A stretch of DNA of 64,000 nt, from positions 9,568,547 to 9,632,546 of the forward strand of contig CM039198.1 in assembly GCA_008360975.2 (NCBI GenBank), written 5' to 3'. The stretch is from Lichenostomus cassidix. Its lineage: Eukaryota > Chordata > Aves > Passeriformes > Meliphagidae. A program made the position numbers and the translations under genes. Below the pieces are notes generated by a model. The model saw nothing but the letters and a program-made list of their open reading frames with translations, did no database searches and was not told the origin of the DNA. Position 1 is the first letter of the stretch, and each line of letters starts with the position of its first letter. Of the stretch, positions 1-34,200 are shown one piece after another.

Positions 1-659
1 GTGTGAGTTGAATAAATGCAGGTAACACCAAGATGGCCACCATCCATAACTGAAGCATGAAGAAAATATTAATTCCATTATTTCACTGGCAAAATGGGGA
101 CACATGCACTGCTAAGCTTATTCCATCTTAGCAGGGCCAAAAGGCAGTGAGGCCTAAGCCTTGCATTAGGGCCTGGAGCAGGCACAGTCTATCACCAGGC
201 TGTGTTTTACAATCTCTGAACTTCTTATCTCACTTTTACTCCCTTACAAAGGGGCCCCAGTCCTATGGGAAGAATGCTTTCAAACCTTTAACAATATTCT
301 GTTACCTACTCTCAAAAAATTGCATTTCTTCTTCAGCACACAGAAAGCAACCCAAAGCAAACAGAGATACATGAATTCTCTCACACTATTTCTGACATCT
401 CCCAGGTGCAAGGGAGTATCAGGCATCTCAAATCAGGATCTAAACCTACAGGATATTGCAGAGAGTGGCCCATAGTCAGTCTGTTCAACCAGCCTTTACC
501 TGGAAATCTTGCCTCTGTCTGGGCTTCCAATTCAATTAGAGATTGAGCATTCCCTCTATAAGGTAATCTCCTGTCTAGACACTTTGCTCAGGAACTTGCA
601 CTCAGCCATCCTAGTGCTGGCAAGATAGGCTGGACAGCACTGAGGAGTCAAAGCCTTTT

Positions 660-975
660 ACTGGCGAGGGTAGGAGGGCTCTGCAGAGGCACCTGGACAG
701 GCTGGATTGATGGGCCAAATCCACCAATGTGAGGTTCAACAAGTGCCAACAAGACCAAGCGCCAGGTCCTGCACTTTGGACACAACAACCTCCTGCAGGA
801 GGGGCTACAGGCTGGGGACAGAGTGGCTGGACAGCAGCCAGGCAGAAAGGGACCTGGGGGTGCTGGTCAACAGCTGACTGAACATGAGCCAGCAGTGTGC
901 CCAGGTGGCCAAGAAGGTCAATGGCAGCCTGGCCTGTATCAGGAATAGTGTGGCCAGAAGGCAGCCTGAAGCTAT
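660..975 (+). mobile_element. CR1 LINE fragment (plus orientation)
   Basis: The diagnostic avian CR1 segment runs from the 'ggacaggctggattgatggg' region through 'gtgcccaggtggccaagaag'. It is a decayed, 5'-truncated copy downstream of the last identified myosin exon. The 132-codon reading frame on the other strand is a by-product of the repeat. Confidence 0.85.
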
Positions 976-1377
976 AATTCTCCATTTCCTGGATACATGC
1001 TCTAGGCACTAGTTATCCTTCCAAGACTTGGACTGAGAGTATTTTGCCTTGAACCACAAACTAAACTAGACTAGCACAGTCAAAAGGTGTTACACCCTCT
1101 CAGATCACACTAGGAAAGGCAGCTCCAGGTGTTGTACCACTCTTGGGTTGGAGACAGACAACTGCCCAGGAAGTTCAGCTAAGGACACAGAGCTTCTCTT
1201 CTTTTCTCCATCAGAATGCTAATTCTGCCTGAGGCTCACAGAAGGGCAGTTCTAGGAATGTTCAGAGTTATGTTGACTCTCATTACTTTCACTTTATAAG
1301 GCAGCTCCTTAAATATGAAACTAATGTGATGAAACTGGCCAGAAGGTTCATGCTCAGCACCAGAGTCTGAAATGCCA

Positions 1378-1790
1378 GTCATAGAATCATAGTTCACAGA
1401 ATGGTGTGAGCTGGAAGGGACCTTCAAAGATCATCTAGTCCAAAACCCCTGTCATGGGCAGGGACATCTTTCACTAGACCAGGTTGCTCAGAGTCCTGTC
1501 CAACCCGAGCCTCAATATTTTCAGTGATGGGATTCCACAACTTCTCTGGGCAACCTATGCTAGTGTCTCTGCACTCTCATAATAAAATAGTTCTTCCTTA
1601 TCTTCAACATAAACATACCCTGTTTCAGTTTAAAACCATCACCCCTTGCCCTGTCACTAAAAGTCCTTGTAAGAAGTCTTTCATTGTCTTTCTTAGAACA
1701 CCCTTTCAAGGAGGGCAGAAAAAAGTCTGTTCAGAGCCTTGCCTTCCTCAGGCTGAACAACTCCAACCCACTCAGCTTGTCTTTAAAAGC
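1378..1790 (-). mobile_element. CR1 LINE 3' end (minus orientation)
   Basis: It starts with the CR1 3'-terminal octamer family read in reverse ('tcatagaatcatag'), then the conserved block around 'ctggaagggaccttcaaaga' and on to the 'ccttcctcaggctgaacaac' region. It lies just beyond the donor at 1908, in the expected last myosin intron or 3' region. Confidence 0.9.
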
Positions 1791-1907
1791 GCTTGCCTTC
1801 CAGAGCTGTCCTTTCCAAATGCTGCCTGTACCACTGGCAAGGCACAAATCTGCTGCTAGACTTGCTTGAATGAACAGCACAACTGCACACCTGCAGTAAA
1901 GCCTTAC

Positions 1908-23498
<21,591 letters not shown>

Positions 23499-24394
23499 GG
23501 CTGGAGCTGAAAGACAGACCCTGCTGGGCTGATCCCCTGTCTGGTGCTTAGGGCAGAGTGGAGCTGAACATTCACCAGCCCTCCCCAGCTGGCTGCTCCC
23601 AGCTCACCCCTGCCAGCTCACCCCTCCCAGCTCTCAGGTGTGTTCCACGAGGTCTTGAGGGAAATGTTTGCTTTTCCAAGCTGCAATGTGCAAAAGCAGT
23701 GAAGAAGAGCTGCCACTCTTCATGGCCTCAAGGAAAGGAGATCCATGTCCAAAGGAGGAGGACAAATGGGGGGCAAATGGGACAGATCTCTGAAGGATTC
23801 ATGTAGTCCTTAGAAAAAGTGAAGCCCTGAAGATTGTTTTTCTTCTGGTTTTTAATTTATTACTTCTCTGTTAACATGGATCCTGTCCTGGTCCTCTGGT
23901 GAGCAGCCACAGTGGGCAGGAATGGACATGTGCTGTGGCTTGTTAAGGGAGCTCATGCAGGGGGAAAAAGAGTGACCTGCCCATGGTAAGCACAGGAGAA
24001 AAGCCAGCTCACACCAGCCTGGGCAAACTATTACCTTTTGTGCCTCAAATCCTCACCTTAACAATCAGTCAGCAGAAAGCAGGAAGGAACCAGCTGACAT
24101 CTCAGATCTCTGAAAGAGAAAGAGTCAAAGGTCAGACTTCAGCTAAGCTACAGCCTCTCCAAAGGCCCAACACCTCTCACTTGCTGCAAGTAACTGTGCC
24201 CAGTTGAGGGCCAGTGAAGTTCACCAGGGACCACTCCTTCCCTGCCCAAGGAATGGCCCAGCAGGGAATCCACAGAATTCCCACCACAGTGCTATGGCTT
24301 TGCAAGAATCCAAGCATGAGGAACAGGACCTGTGGTAGGAGCCCTCTGTCCCTCTGAAGGTCAGTCACAGCATGGCCATGGGCATGGCCAGGAC

Positions 24395-24500
24395 ATCAGG
24401 AGCCACCAACAGGGGCTTTCTCCCCAACAGTTTTTATAGGCTCAGCTTAGCTCCCTTGGTTCAGCCCCTTCCCTATATTTGGAAGGAAGGGATCAACACT
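24395..24500 (-). promoter_or_regulatory. Candidate muscle promoter for the myosin gene (TATA plus CArG/MEF2-like site)
   Basis: On the minus strand a TATA-like element (CCTATAAAAAC, about 24440-24430) lies roughly 0.9 kb upstream of the first coding exon, and about 40 bp further upstream is an A/T-rich site (CCAAATATAGG, about 24480-24470) close to the CArG and MEF2 consensuses. A promoter with upstream non-coding exons is expected because the first coding exon has a splice acceptor 8 bp before the ATG. Against it, the sequence just downstream contains several ATGs. This is inference only; no transcript evidence is visible. Confidence 0.3.
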
Positions 24501-26044
24501 CCCGCTGGCTCACCGATTCATGTTCATTTTTTGCCATATACAGTGTGTCAAGAAAGGACCTGCTCTTTTCTCCCACTTTAGTAACTCTGGGACCTATCTG
24601 TGGTTTGTACACTTTTCTTTAGTGGGAATTTGCTCTACTGGGAACATGCTGTCCTGCCAGCTATGACCACAGCCAGCACTTCACTCCACTCTCACCTACA
24701 TGTCAAACAAATGATAGAGCAGAAGGGACCTGCCTCACTGCTCCTGCTCACAGGATGCCTGGGCAGAGCTGCACAATGGTGAAGGAACCCAAAGCAGCTC
24801 TGTATGGGGTGGAGAGCAAGGCTACAGGAAGGAAAAAAGGATGAGGATTCATGTAGGGTCAGTTATGGCATTTCTTGTGGCTATCCACCACTATATGGGT
24901 CAGGGAGGATGGGGTGAGAAGCCATGACTGAACTATGATGTGACAAACCATGGCAAAACAGAGACTAATCAGAAAGAACACCCAAATCTGGCCAGGAATG
25001 GACAGCTCATGAATGTCAAACCATGAATACACCACACAAGTTCAGCTTCAAATACAACTTTGGCTGCCCACGATATTCACTGCCCTTGCTGCCAAAAGGA
25101 GCTGCAGAAGCCTCATCACACCATGCTGAGCAGGTTCTTAGACATGTATGACTGCAATTCCCACACTGACTCTTGTAAAACTAGCAAAATTGACTCATAA
25201 ACTCTTGAAAAGGGGTTATGGACCCCCTTAGGGCCAGGGTGGGCTTTGAACAGAGGTCTCCCAGTCTCAGACAGGCTGTTTGGTTGGTATAGAGCTGCCA
25301 GGCAATGGCTGGCAGGGCAGCAGTTAGCAGGAACCGTGGGATCCTTCATACATTGATGGAGTGAACTCCTGCTGCAGGAGAGGAAGGGTCTCTTCCATCC
25401 TGAGCCATTCTGGCTGTTCTGGTCATTTGTCACTGTTCAGTAACCCCTGTTTGCTCCCTGTACTGCATGGATGCTCACTCAAGGCTGCAGCCTTCCCTCA
25501 GCAGAACAAAGCCAACAGAACTTGTGTGAAGCCAGAAGCCACTTCCACCCACCCCAAATAACTCCTGCCACCTCCCACAGCACCCTGGAGCACCCTGGGA
25601 CACCTGCAGCTGCTGTGCAGCACAGGGGATGTCACCCTGTCTTTTGGACACAGTGGCTGATCCTGTTTGTGTTGGCCCAACAAGACCTGACCCTGTGGGC
25701 TTGCAGCAGAGTCACTGTCACCAGGGTTTTGAAAAACATCTTTCATGTTGCCCTTAATTTCATTTAAGGTCACTAAAAATGGACACCGCAGCCACATATC
25801 TCATGAACCATGAATTCCTAGAATCCCCCTAAGCCCAGAGGATGAGGGAAAAGCTTATTTTAGCATGCATCCCTTGTGATCAGCCCTTTGAACTCAGCAC
25901 AGTGGATGTACTGAAAGCAAAAAGCTGAGGCACACCAGACCAATGAGCAATCTGAGGCTTTGTCCTGATACCAAATTGCCACTGTGATTCAGACAGAATA
26001 TTTCCTGCTCCCAGGCATGCTCAAGGCAAGACAGCTGGACCTCA

Positions 26045-26650
26045 CTCACACAATCATTGGGGCTGGAAAAGATCTCAAAGATCAAGTCTAACTTTTGACT
26101 GATCCCTGCCTTGTCACCCAGCCCAGGGCACTGAGTGCCACATCCAGGCCTTCCTTGAGCACCTCCAGGGATGGGGACTCCAAACCTCCTTGGGCAGACT
26201 GTTCCAATGTTTGACCACCCTTTAAATGAATAAATTCCTCCTGGTGTCCAACCTGACCCTCCCCTGGCCCAGCCTGAGGCTGTTCCCTCTCCTCCTGTCC
26301 CTGTTCCCTGGAGCACAGCCTAACTCCCTGGCTGTCCCCTCCTGTCAGCAGCTCTGCAGAGCCACAAGGTCCCCCTGAGCCTCCTTTGCTCCAGGCTGAG
26401 CTCCTTTCCCAGCTCCCTCAGCTGCTCCTGGTGCTCCAGACCCTTCCCCAGCTCTGTCCCCTTCTCTGGAAACGCCCCAGCCCCTCAATGTCTTTCTTGT
26501 TATGAGGGGCCCAGAACTGGACAGAGCGCTCGAGGTGCCTCAGCACTGCCCAGCAGGGAGATGGTCACTCCTGCTCCTCCTGGCCACACTGTGGCTGGTA
26601 CAGACCCAGATGTCGCTGGTGTTCTTGGCCACACTGCTGGCAAAGTCTCC
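26045..26650 (-). mobile_element. CR1 LINE fragment (minus orientation)
   Basis: A long, fairly well kept CR1 3' segment: 'cattggggctggaaaagatc', 'gggatggggactccaaacct', 'tgttccctggagcacagcct', 'ggggcccagaactggacaga'. Its terminal octamers are eroded. It lies between the myosin gene and SCO1. Confidence 0.9.
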
Positions 26651-29600
26651 TCACCCAGCTGTGGAAGCTCCTTGTGCTGTGCAGGGGATTGTTAAGCATC
26701 TTAGAACGATAAATCACAAACTCTGCTAAAAAAGAGAGGATCTGCTTAGCCTGAGCAGAATGACTTTACTAAGTACCCAGCTGGGGATACTGGACCTTTC
26801 TAAAACCAGTCTGATCTTACAGGGCACTGAAAATTGCCAGTGAAGGCAAAGGTCTAATGAGAGAGCTTTTAAGTAAATCTGCTGGGATTTTCTCAGAAAT
26901 ATATCCATTACCTAGGAATAAGCATTCCACCAAAGCCAGAGGTGAGTGCCACACCTTTTCTGCACTGCAGTTCTGCATTACAGCTGCTCTTTCAAAAGTC
27001 TCAGGTACTAAAGCCAACTGGAAAAAAGTATACAAATAATATGCATCAAATTTCAACTAAAGTTAAATTATCACTGTAGCTAAGTGACTTCTGACTCAAG
27101 GAATGGTGATTCTTGCTGCATTCTTCCTAATGTTCACTAGCTTCTGGTTTCAATTTCTTTCAGCTTTCTGGAATATCAAGTGCCTGGGCTGTCCTTGTTC
27201 CTGCCAGATGTGTTCAGTGAAAGTTTTCATGAAGAGTTCAGCAAAATACATCCATGATTTCTGGGCCTGGCACTTTGAGAATGTGTCCTGCAGGGAGCTG
27301 CAGCACAACAGCAAGACTAGGCCAAGATCCTTTCAATATAGACCCAAAACAAAAAAGAAATGTCAATACCAAACTGGGCCACACTGATCTCCCTGCAAAG
27401 CCCTTCTCTCTGATTTGGTCCCTAAGATCTCCAACCCAGAGCATCAACCTGGAAGCATGACGGAACAAATCTCCTGCCAGTCACCTAGTCCTCCTCCAGA
27501 GACCCCACAGTGTCCCCACCATACTTGGGGGTTGCCTCTCTTCTCCAGAGACACCTCCCAGACTGATGAGTACCTCTGTGCCTCACTTCACTGACCTGGA
27601 TTAGGGGTCAGGGGTAGGTCTCCTACACCTGAATCAAATGGACATGCCAGAACAGCTCCCCATGCATGGGGTGGGCAAAGGCATGTGCCAAGCATCCTCT
27701 GCCCTGCAGCCAGCAGGATCTGGCCAGGCAAGAGACTCTTCAGCTGGCTAGGGTTGGACCCAAGTCATGGCTGGCAGTGGAGTGTCTGCTGCTTCTGTCC
27801 CAGCAACTGGTGGGAAGATCCAGAAAGGGCTGCAGGGACCACAGCTTGCTGGAGGATCCACCCCAGTGCCTCCCCAGGGTGCTGGTTACTGCAACAGGCC
27901 CCCCAGTTGTTATGGAAAATGAGGGGAACAAACCCCAGGAAATTACACTTCAAGATCCACAGTTACAGCAGGAGGGCTCCCATGTAACCCTGACCATGAC
28001 AAACTGTCTAAGCTCACACAGGCCATTGCAGAGGGTGTGGGAGCCAAGGGGTTACACAGACTGGGCAACATCTGTTACCAGTATTTTTTTAGAAAAGCAA
28101 AGGATGCTTATCTCTTGGCCTCACGAGAGCTGGTTAGGGAAAAACAGCCTTTTATTTTACTTGAATGTCTGGATTCCCTTTTTTAGCTCAAAGCTCTGGA
28201 GTCCTGCACCCCTGGACTCAGTGCCCCTCGTGCCCAGAGCCACCATGCCTCTCTACCCCCACACAGCCAGAAGCAGTGCCAGAAGATTGCTCCCACAAGC
28301 AGGCTAACTGTGTTTGGGGCTAGGACAAGGGGGCTGCTGCTCAGAAGAGGATACAAGATTGACTTTCAGCACCATCCCATCACAGCCAGGACTGCCACAA
28401 GTCCTGCTGCTTGAGGCTTGGGCAGGCATGAAATGGTGTCCCAGGAGAGAGTCACGGTGAGTCCCAGGCCAAGAGCAGCCTGCTTCAGCTTCTCACAGGC
28501 AGAGGATAGTGAAGCACCTCCCTTTAGCACCAAGGCCTTCCTGAGGCAGTGCAGACAGGCCCAGGCTCACGTGTAGGTGCACATCTACTCACAAACAGCC
28601 CAGGAACAGCAGCTGCAGGTACATCTGTCGCTCTATGCTGCCAACATCATTGCAGACACAGAGCTGTCCTGAGGTGAAGGTCACGAGGGTGCTGTCACTG
28701 TGAGCCACATTGCCTTGCAAGGCTCTCTTCATCCCATCCTGGTGCTGCCAGGAACCTTTTAGTGTTGCCCTTCATTCAGAAAAGGGCACACTCATAGCTC
28801 AATATACCCCCGCAAATTAAAGGTGGATTTACTGGTTGGTGTCTATTTTTGCACAAAGAACTTTGGGAGAACAAGGAGGTTTTGTAAGCTGCAGCTGAAT
28901 AAGTTCCCTGGCACGCTGAAGGAACCTGCTTTATTAAACTAGTAATACACAGCTTAAAACATGGAATGAGCTGGCTCTTGCACAGAGACAGATGCAATCA
29001 TTCCTGCCCAGGTCTCCCCAGCACAAATCTTCTTACTCCCAGCAACATGTACAGCTGATGTGGAGCTGCCACAACTACTTCCTTTAAAAAACATCCATTT
29101 CCATTTGAACCAAACCAAACCTTTAAAATTCTCTTCTAGGAGGCAAATAGTCAGCTTTTTACCTTTCCTTTTAGGCCACCAAACCTAAGAGCAGTCCAGT
29201 AAAACTCAGGTGCTTTCGTGTCTAAAGTAAGGACTGTGGCCATTCCCCCTGCAGCACAGACCAGAATATCTGCTTCACTGAGTATTGACCCACTACCCCA
29301 AGGCTGGGGAGCACCTGAGCAGCCCCAGCTCCAACCAGCAGCCTCAGTGCATCAGTTCCCAGCTCTGTTTGACTCCTCAGCAGTCCATCCATTACTTGTT
29401 TTACCTGACTGAAAACTCATACTGATTTGCAACGAGGTGGTGAAGAGCCCAACTCAGTGCTCAGTCTCCAGCTCCCTCCTGTAGTTCACTGAAGACCATG
29501 TGAGACCCCTCACTCATCCCAGATCCTGGCTAGGGGCTGATGGGAGCACATCTTTGGAATGCAGGAGCAGTGCTGGGACCATGCAAGTCTGAGGGAGTGA

Positions 29601-30369
29601 GAAAAGGCTCAGGAAATGTACCCAGTATATGTCAAAATGCATGAGAGATGTCACTTGCAGTCACACAACAGAAAAAGGAGCATCCTGTAGTATGACTGAC
29701 TTCATTCAGGAACTACAATTTGCACTATTTCTTTTCTGTTGCCAGTAACAACTAACCATAACCTACTGCAGATCACTGTGCTAAGCACCCCATCTGCAGA
29801 GCCCCTCCTCTCTTGACAGTTTTGCATGAGTGTCTCCTTTCCATCACTAAACTGCCTCCCACTAAACCCCATCCTAAGCTTGCAGATGCCCCACTGAGCT
29901 TCCATCATGTGCAAACCACCAACATCCTCAGAGGCATCACAGTACAAAGTAGTTTATGTGGGCCTGCACTACTCTATCATGTTTTACAACTGCTCTGGAA
30001 TCGGTGAAGTTTACTGTTCTTCACAATTTTGGAAAGGCAGAAATTTTCCATAGGCTTTGCACCTTCCCTTGGACAGGAACATTCTCTTCCAACCCCCACA
30101 CTCAGGAGAACACCTGTGGTACCTGCAGGAACACTTGTGTTCAGTCTAAGACTCTGGAACTCACACCAAGAACTGCTCTGGTTTGTGTCCTGTGGGCTAT
30201 TCTCTGAGGTTCAGCTGCCTTAAAAATGCACATTCACCTCCTGATGTGCTTGATTAGAAATGAATACTGCTTTCTAAGAAGGACAACTGAGCAAGAATAT
30301 GAAGCTTGATCAGTATACAAAGTTCTGATGACATTCTAGTTAAACCTAAGGAAAGAAAAATATATATTG

Positions 30370-31209
30370 CCTATACAAAGTCATCTTTATTTTCAAAAGC
30401 TGCACTGCATTAAATGTATCAGATTGCCAGCCCTGTGCACAGACACAGTACCACTCCACCCTCCCCACTTCCCCACTCAGCACAGCACAAGCAGAGCCAC
30501 TATGCACGCCATCATTTACACCAAAAGAAAAACCTATTTGCAACCCAATTCTCTTTTCCTCGTAAGTGAACAGTGTTCACCTGGAAAAATCACCAGAAAA
30601 AAAGCATTTCATTTCTGCATTCAGATGAAAAGATCAGACTCGCTACAGGGCTGGTCCCAGGCATGGAAGCTGCCGGTGCTCTCAGTGCTCTTCACTTTCT
30701 TAACCTGGATAAAGCAGCACTCTTAAAGCTCCTCTGCTTATAATAGTGCAACTGCCTCTCCCAGAAGGCAAAGCAGTACAGAGAAACCAGAGAGAAGAGT
30801 TCCTCTGAGAATGCCATGGCCCCATGGCTTTTCATCAAGTAATCCTCCTACAGTGACCATTGTCCTTGCTGATGTCTTCTCAGACCAGCCATTTTTTAAC
30901 CAGCAGTATTTCACCAGCAATACATACATTCTTCCCAAATGAAAAGTGCTTTCCATTCTTTGATCCCAACAATGTTTCAGAGAAGTCACAAATTTAATTC
31001 TGTACCCTAGATCTTGCTGGAAATAATATCCATGGGGAAGGCTCTGCAGAGATTTTTGGTAATGGGAATTTGCAGAAATATTGGTTTCCTTTCTTATTTG
31101 GAAGAAAGGAGGCCTGCTTGACAGGATGTTACACTTGTGTGCTTCTGCTTTAACTCAAATGTCCAAACCCACAGGTTACGTTCACAGCTATCTTTGAAGT
31201 CCTTGTGTT
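30370..31209 (-). terminator. SCO1: SCO1 3' UTR with polyadenylation signal
   Basis: The SCO1 stop codon ends at 31210. The first canonical AATAAA downstream on the minus strand is at 30391-30386 (tttatt on the plus strand), giving a 3' UTR of about 0.83 kb with cleavage expected near 30370. The end point is inferred from the signal only. Confidence 0.6.
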
Positions 31210-34200
31210 TTAGGATCTGTATTTTCTCATGTGTGCAGCAATAGAAGCTGAAATCTCAGTGCTTCTCTTATTCTGGCCATAGTAATCCACAAAGCCACCA
31301 TCAGGTCCAAGGAGGTACATAATTATTGTGTGATCCACCTGCAAGAGAGCACATCATGGCTTGGTAAGAGACCACAAAATCACAGAATGCCAGCTCAGAA
31401 GGGACCTCATGGATAATCTGCTCTAACCTTTCCTGACAAAAATACACCCTTGACAAGATGGCCTGGGACCCTGTCCAACCAAATTTTAAATGTATCCAAT
31501 GTTGGGAAAACTGCCACTTCCCTAGAGAGATTTTTCCAATGGCTGATAGTTCTCATTGTGAAACATTTTCCTCTTGTGTCCAACTGGAATCTTCCCAGGA
31601 GTAACTTATAGCTGCTACACCTCATCTTTTCCATGTGACTCCCTATAAAAAGGGAGCTTCCATCTTCTTTTCCAGCCTCCCTTTAAATACTGGAACATCC
31701 TGCACATCTCTGTCAGCAGCAACAGTGTCCAGTCCAACCCTTCGCAGCTGACAACTTGTCCCCAAGAAGCTAAAGCTGAAGACAAGGAAAATCTCAGCAC
31801 CACTGCTTCTCTCAGGCACAGGGTGGGATTGCTGGGATGTCCTGTACAGGGCCAGGAGTAGGACTCCATGATCCTTATGGGTGCCTTTCAGTACACGATA
31901 TTCCATGATTCTATGATCACCTCAGTGACCTCTGCCAGTCTTACTCAAGAAAAAAAACCAGAGAAAATTCATTGCACGCTCAGAATGTGTGAAGAAATAC
32001 TTTCAGGAGATAAGTGTTCCCTAAGCTGCTGGCCCCTTCCCACAAACCCAGGGGCTAATTGAAGTCTTCCCCCTCAACTTTCCCAGCTTCCCTCTATTTC
32101 ACCTGATACTCCAGGATGCCCACAAAGTATTCAGGCTGATGCTGCTAACAGGATGTGAATAAAATATAAACAGAGATATCTCATTACACCAAGCTCACTG
32201 TCAGCACAAACAGCAGGACTGAGCAGCTTGCTGGAATGCACACATAGAGCCAGGAACAGGGCCAGGATGTGGGGCCAGGAGCAGCAGTGAGGTACACAGA
32301 AAAGCAGGACCAGCAGTGGGATACACAGAAACGTGGGATGGGAGGAGTGGAATACAAGGAAATGCAGGGCAGAAAGTGGAGCTGGAGTGACAGTGGGATA
32401 CATGGAAATGTGGGTCTGGGAGCAGGTGAGGCAGTGGGATATGTGGAAATGAGGGTATGGGAGCCAGAAGCAGCAGCGTGGAATATACAGAAATGCACAG
32501 TGGGTGCAGCAGTGGGATACAGGAAATGCAGGACAGGAGCAGCAGTGGGATACATGGAAATGCGAGAAGAGGGGTGGCAGTGGGATACACGGAAATGCAG
32601 AGCTGTGAGAAGCAGTGGGATCCATGGAGATGCATGATCGGGAACGGGACCAGCAGCGGGATACAGGGAAATGCAGGATTGGGACCAGCAGTGGGATACA
32701 CAGAAATGCAGGATAGGGACTGGGACCAGCAGTGGGATACAGGGAAATGTGCAACTGGGACTGGGACCAGCAGTGGGATGCAGGCAAATGTGGAATCGGG
32801 ATCAGTAGTGGGATACAGGGAAATACAGTATCGGGAGCAGCACCGGCAGTGGGATACAGGAAGTGCACAACTGGGACTGGGACGAGCAGTGGGATACAGG
32901 AAATGCGGGCCGGGGGCGCCCCCTGCCGGCACACTGAAACAGCCTCATCCATTGACATCCCGGATATTCCAATTGGATTTATATCAAAAATAACTCCACT
33001 GCAAATTTATTTAAATGTTGCTCCAAGTGCTGTCTGCATCGAACTGTGACAACACCTTTCTGGACACAAAGTGCTGCCGTTGGAAGCCGTGATTGATCAG
33101 GACTGAAATACACCTGCGCTGAGCTCAGCTGCATTTGAAATGAGAAATCACAGTGACATTTCCAGGACCACAAGCCAAAAGGATGCATTACATTTGATGG
33201 CATTTCCACCAATGAAATAATGATTCTCAAAATTTTACTGAAGTGGTTTTAATTCAGGTATTTTCCTCTAGTTTCAAATTTTCAAGATAAGATCACAAAA
33301 TTAAGCCATGGGAGACAATTCCTAAGCAAGCTGAACCACAATTTAGATCCTTCAACTGGAAACTAATATAAAAAAAATCAAAAACTCAGTTTTCCTGCTC
33401 AGAACATCTTAATTCCCTGGGCTATGAGAATTAAATACAGTCAGGATAGAGGTAGTTTGGGCGCAAAACACAGTTTTTCAAGCTGTGTCTGCTTGAAGTC
33501 TGCACTGTTCCCACTGCATGTTCCAAAGACCATAATTTGAGTTTCAAAACAATCTGATAAACCACCAGAATAAAACAAGTAAATTGGACATTCTAATATT
33601 GAAAATTATGAAACTGATATTTTTAAATAAGAACTAGTAATATTCAAATAATACTTGAAATTAAATTTTCTAAACATCTGTTTGAATTTTTTTAAGTGCT
33701 CATCTCAATGTTCTTTTCAAGTCAAAACAGCAGCAAAGACTGTAGTGGACTTGTTCCTCCTCCCCACCTCATAGCAGAGAAAGCAGAGCCCACTCTCCTG
33801 GCACAAGTGTCAGTCTCAGCTGCCAGCTGGGAGCACAGGTCCAGGCAAGACATAAGGATGTAAAATAACCTCACTGGAAGAATGGACAGAACAGCAATTA
33901 CTTGGATGAAGCAGGCACAAGACCAGAGCCATGTCCCCTCTGCCCTGAGCAAGCAGAACTCACAGCCTCCAAACCCAAGACCCTGTGACAAATCCTGAGG
34001 AGATGCATGTACACTCTTCCTTCTTGGCACCACAGCTGGAGCTCCCATGCTGCTGTCCTGCTCCAAATTCATGGGCCTTTCTTCCTTGGTGCCCTTCCCT
34101 CCCCTCAGACTTACAACCCTAGCACACAGCAGTGCTTCCCTCCCTGGATCCTGAATTCCTTCCCCTATGCCCAGTGTCACCCTCCAGCTTCCTTCCAGAA

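Larger units (their letters stand above)
23507..30369. other. Spacer between the myosin start exon and the SCO1 3' end
   Basis: Apart from the candidate promoter and the CR1 copy at 26045-26650, I see nothing I can support as coding here. Several open frames of 60-213 codons exist, none with family resemblance or a plausible splice structure. Non-coding 5' exons of the myosin gene probably lie within it but cannot be fixed by reading alone. Confidence 0.6.

Noticed and set aside
1211..1228. Possible last myosin exon (acceptor cctcag, then five codons and a stop)
   Set aside because: Phase fits, but the encoded AELAF tail lacks the acidic end typical of the family and the acceptor is weak.
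27666..28307. 213-codon plus-strand frame
   Set aside because: No family resemblance, no CpG start, no splice partners; within the spacer upstream of the myosin gene.
32131..32958. 275-codon frame on the minus strand with recurring 'YPTA' units
   Set aside because: It lies wholly in the SCO1 intron minisatellite; other frames of the same repeat are open too, and there is no splice or start context.
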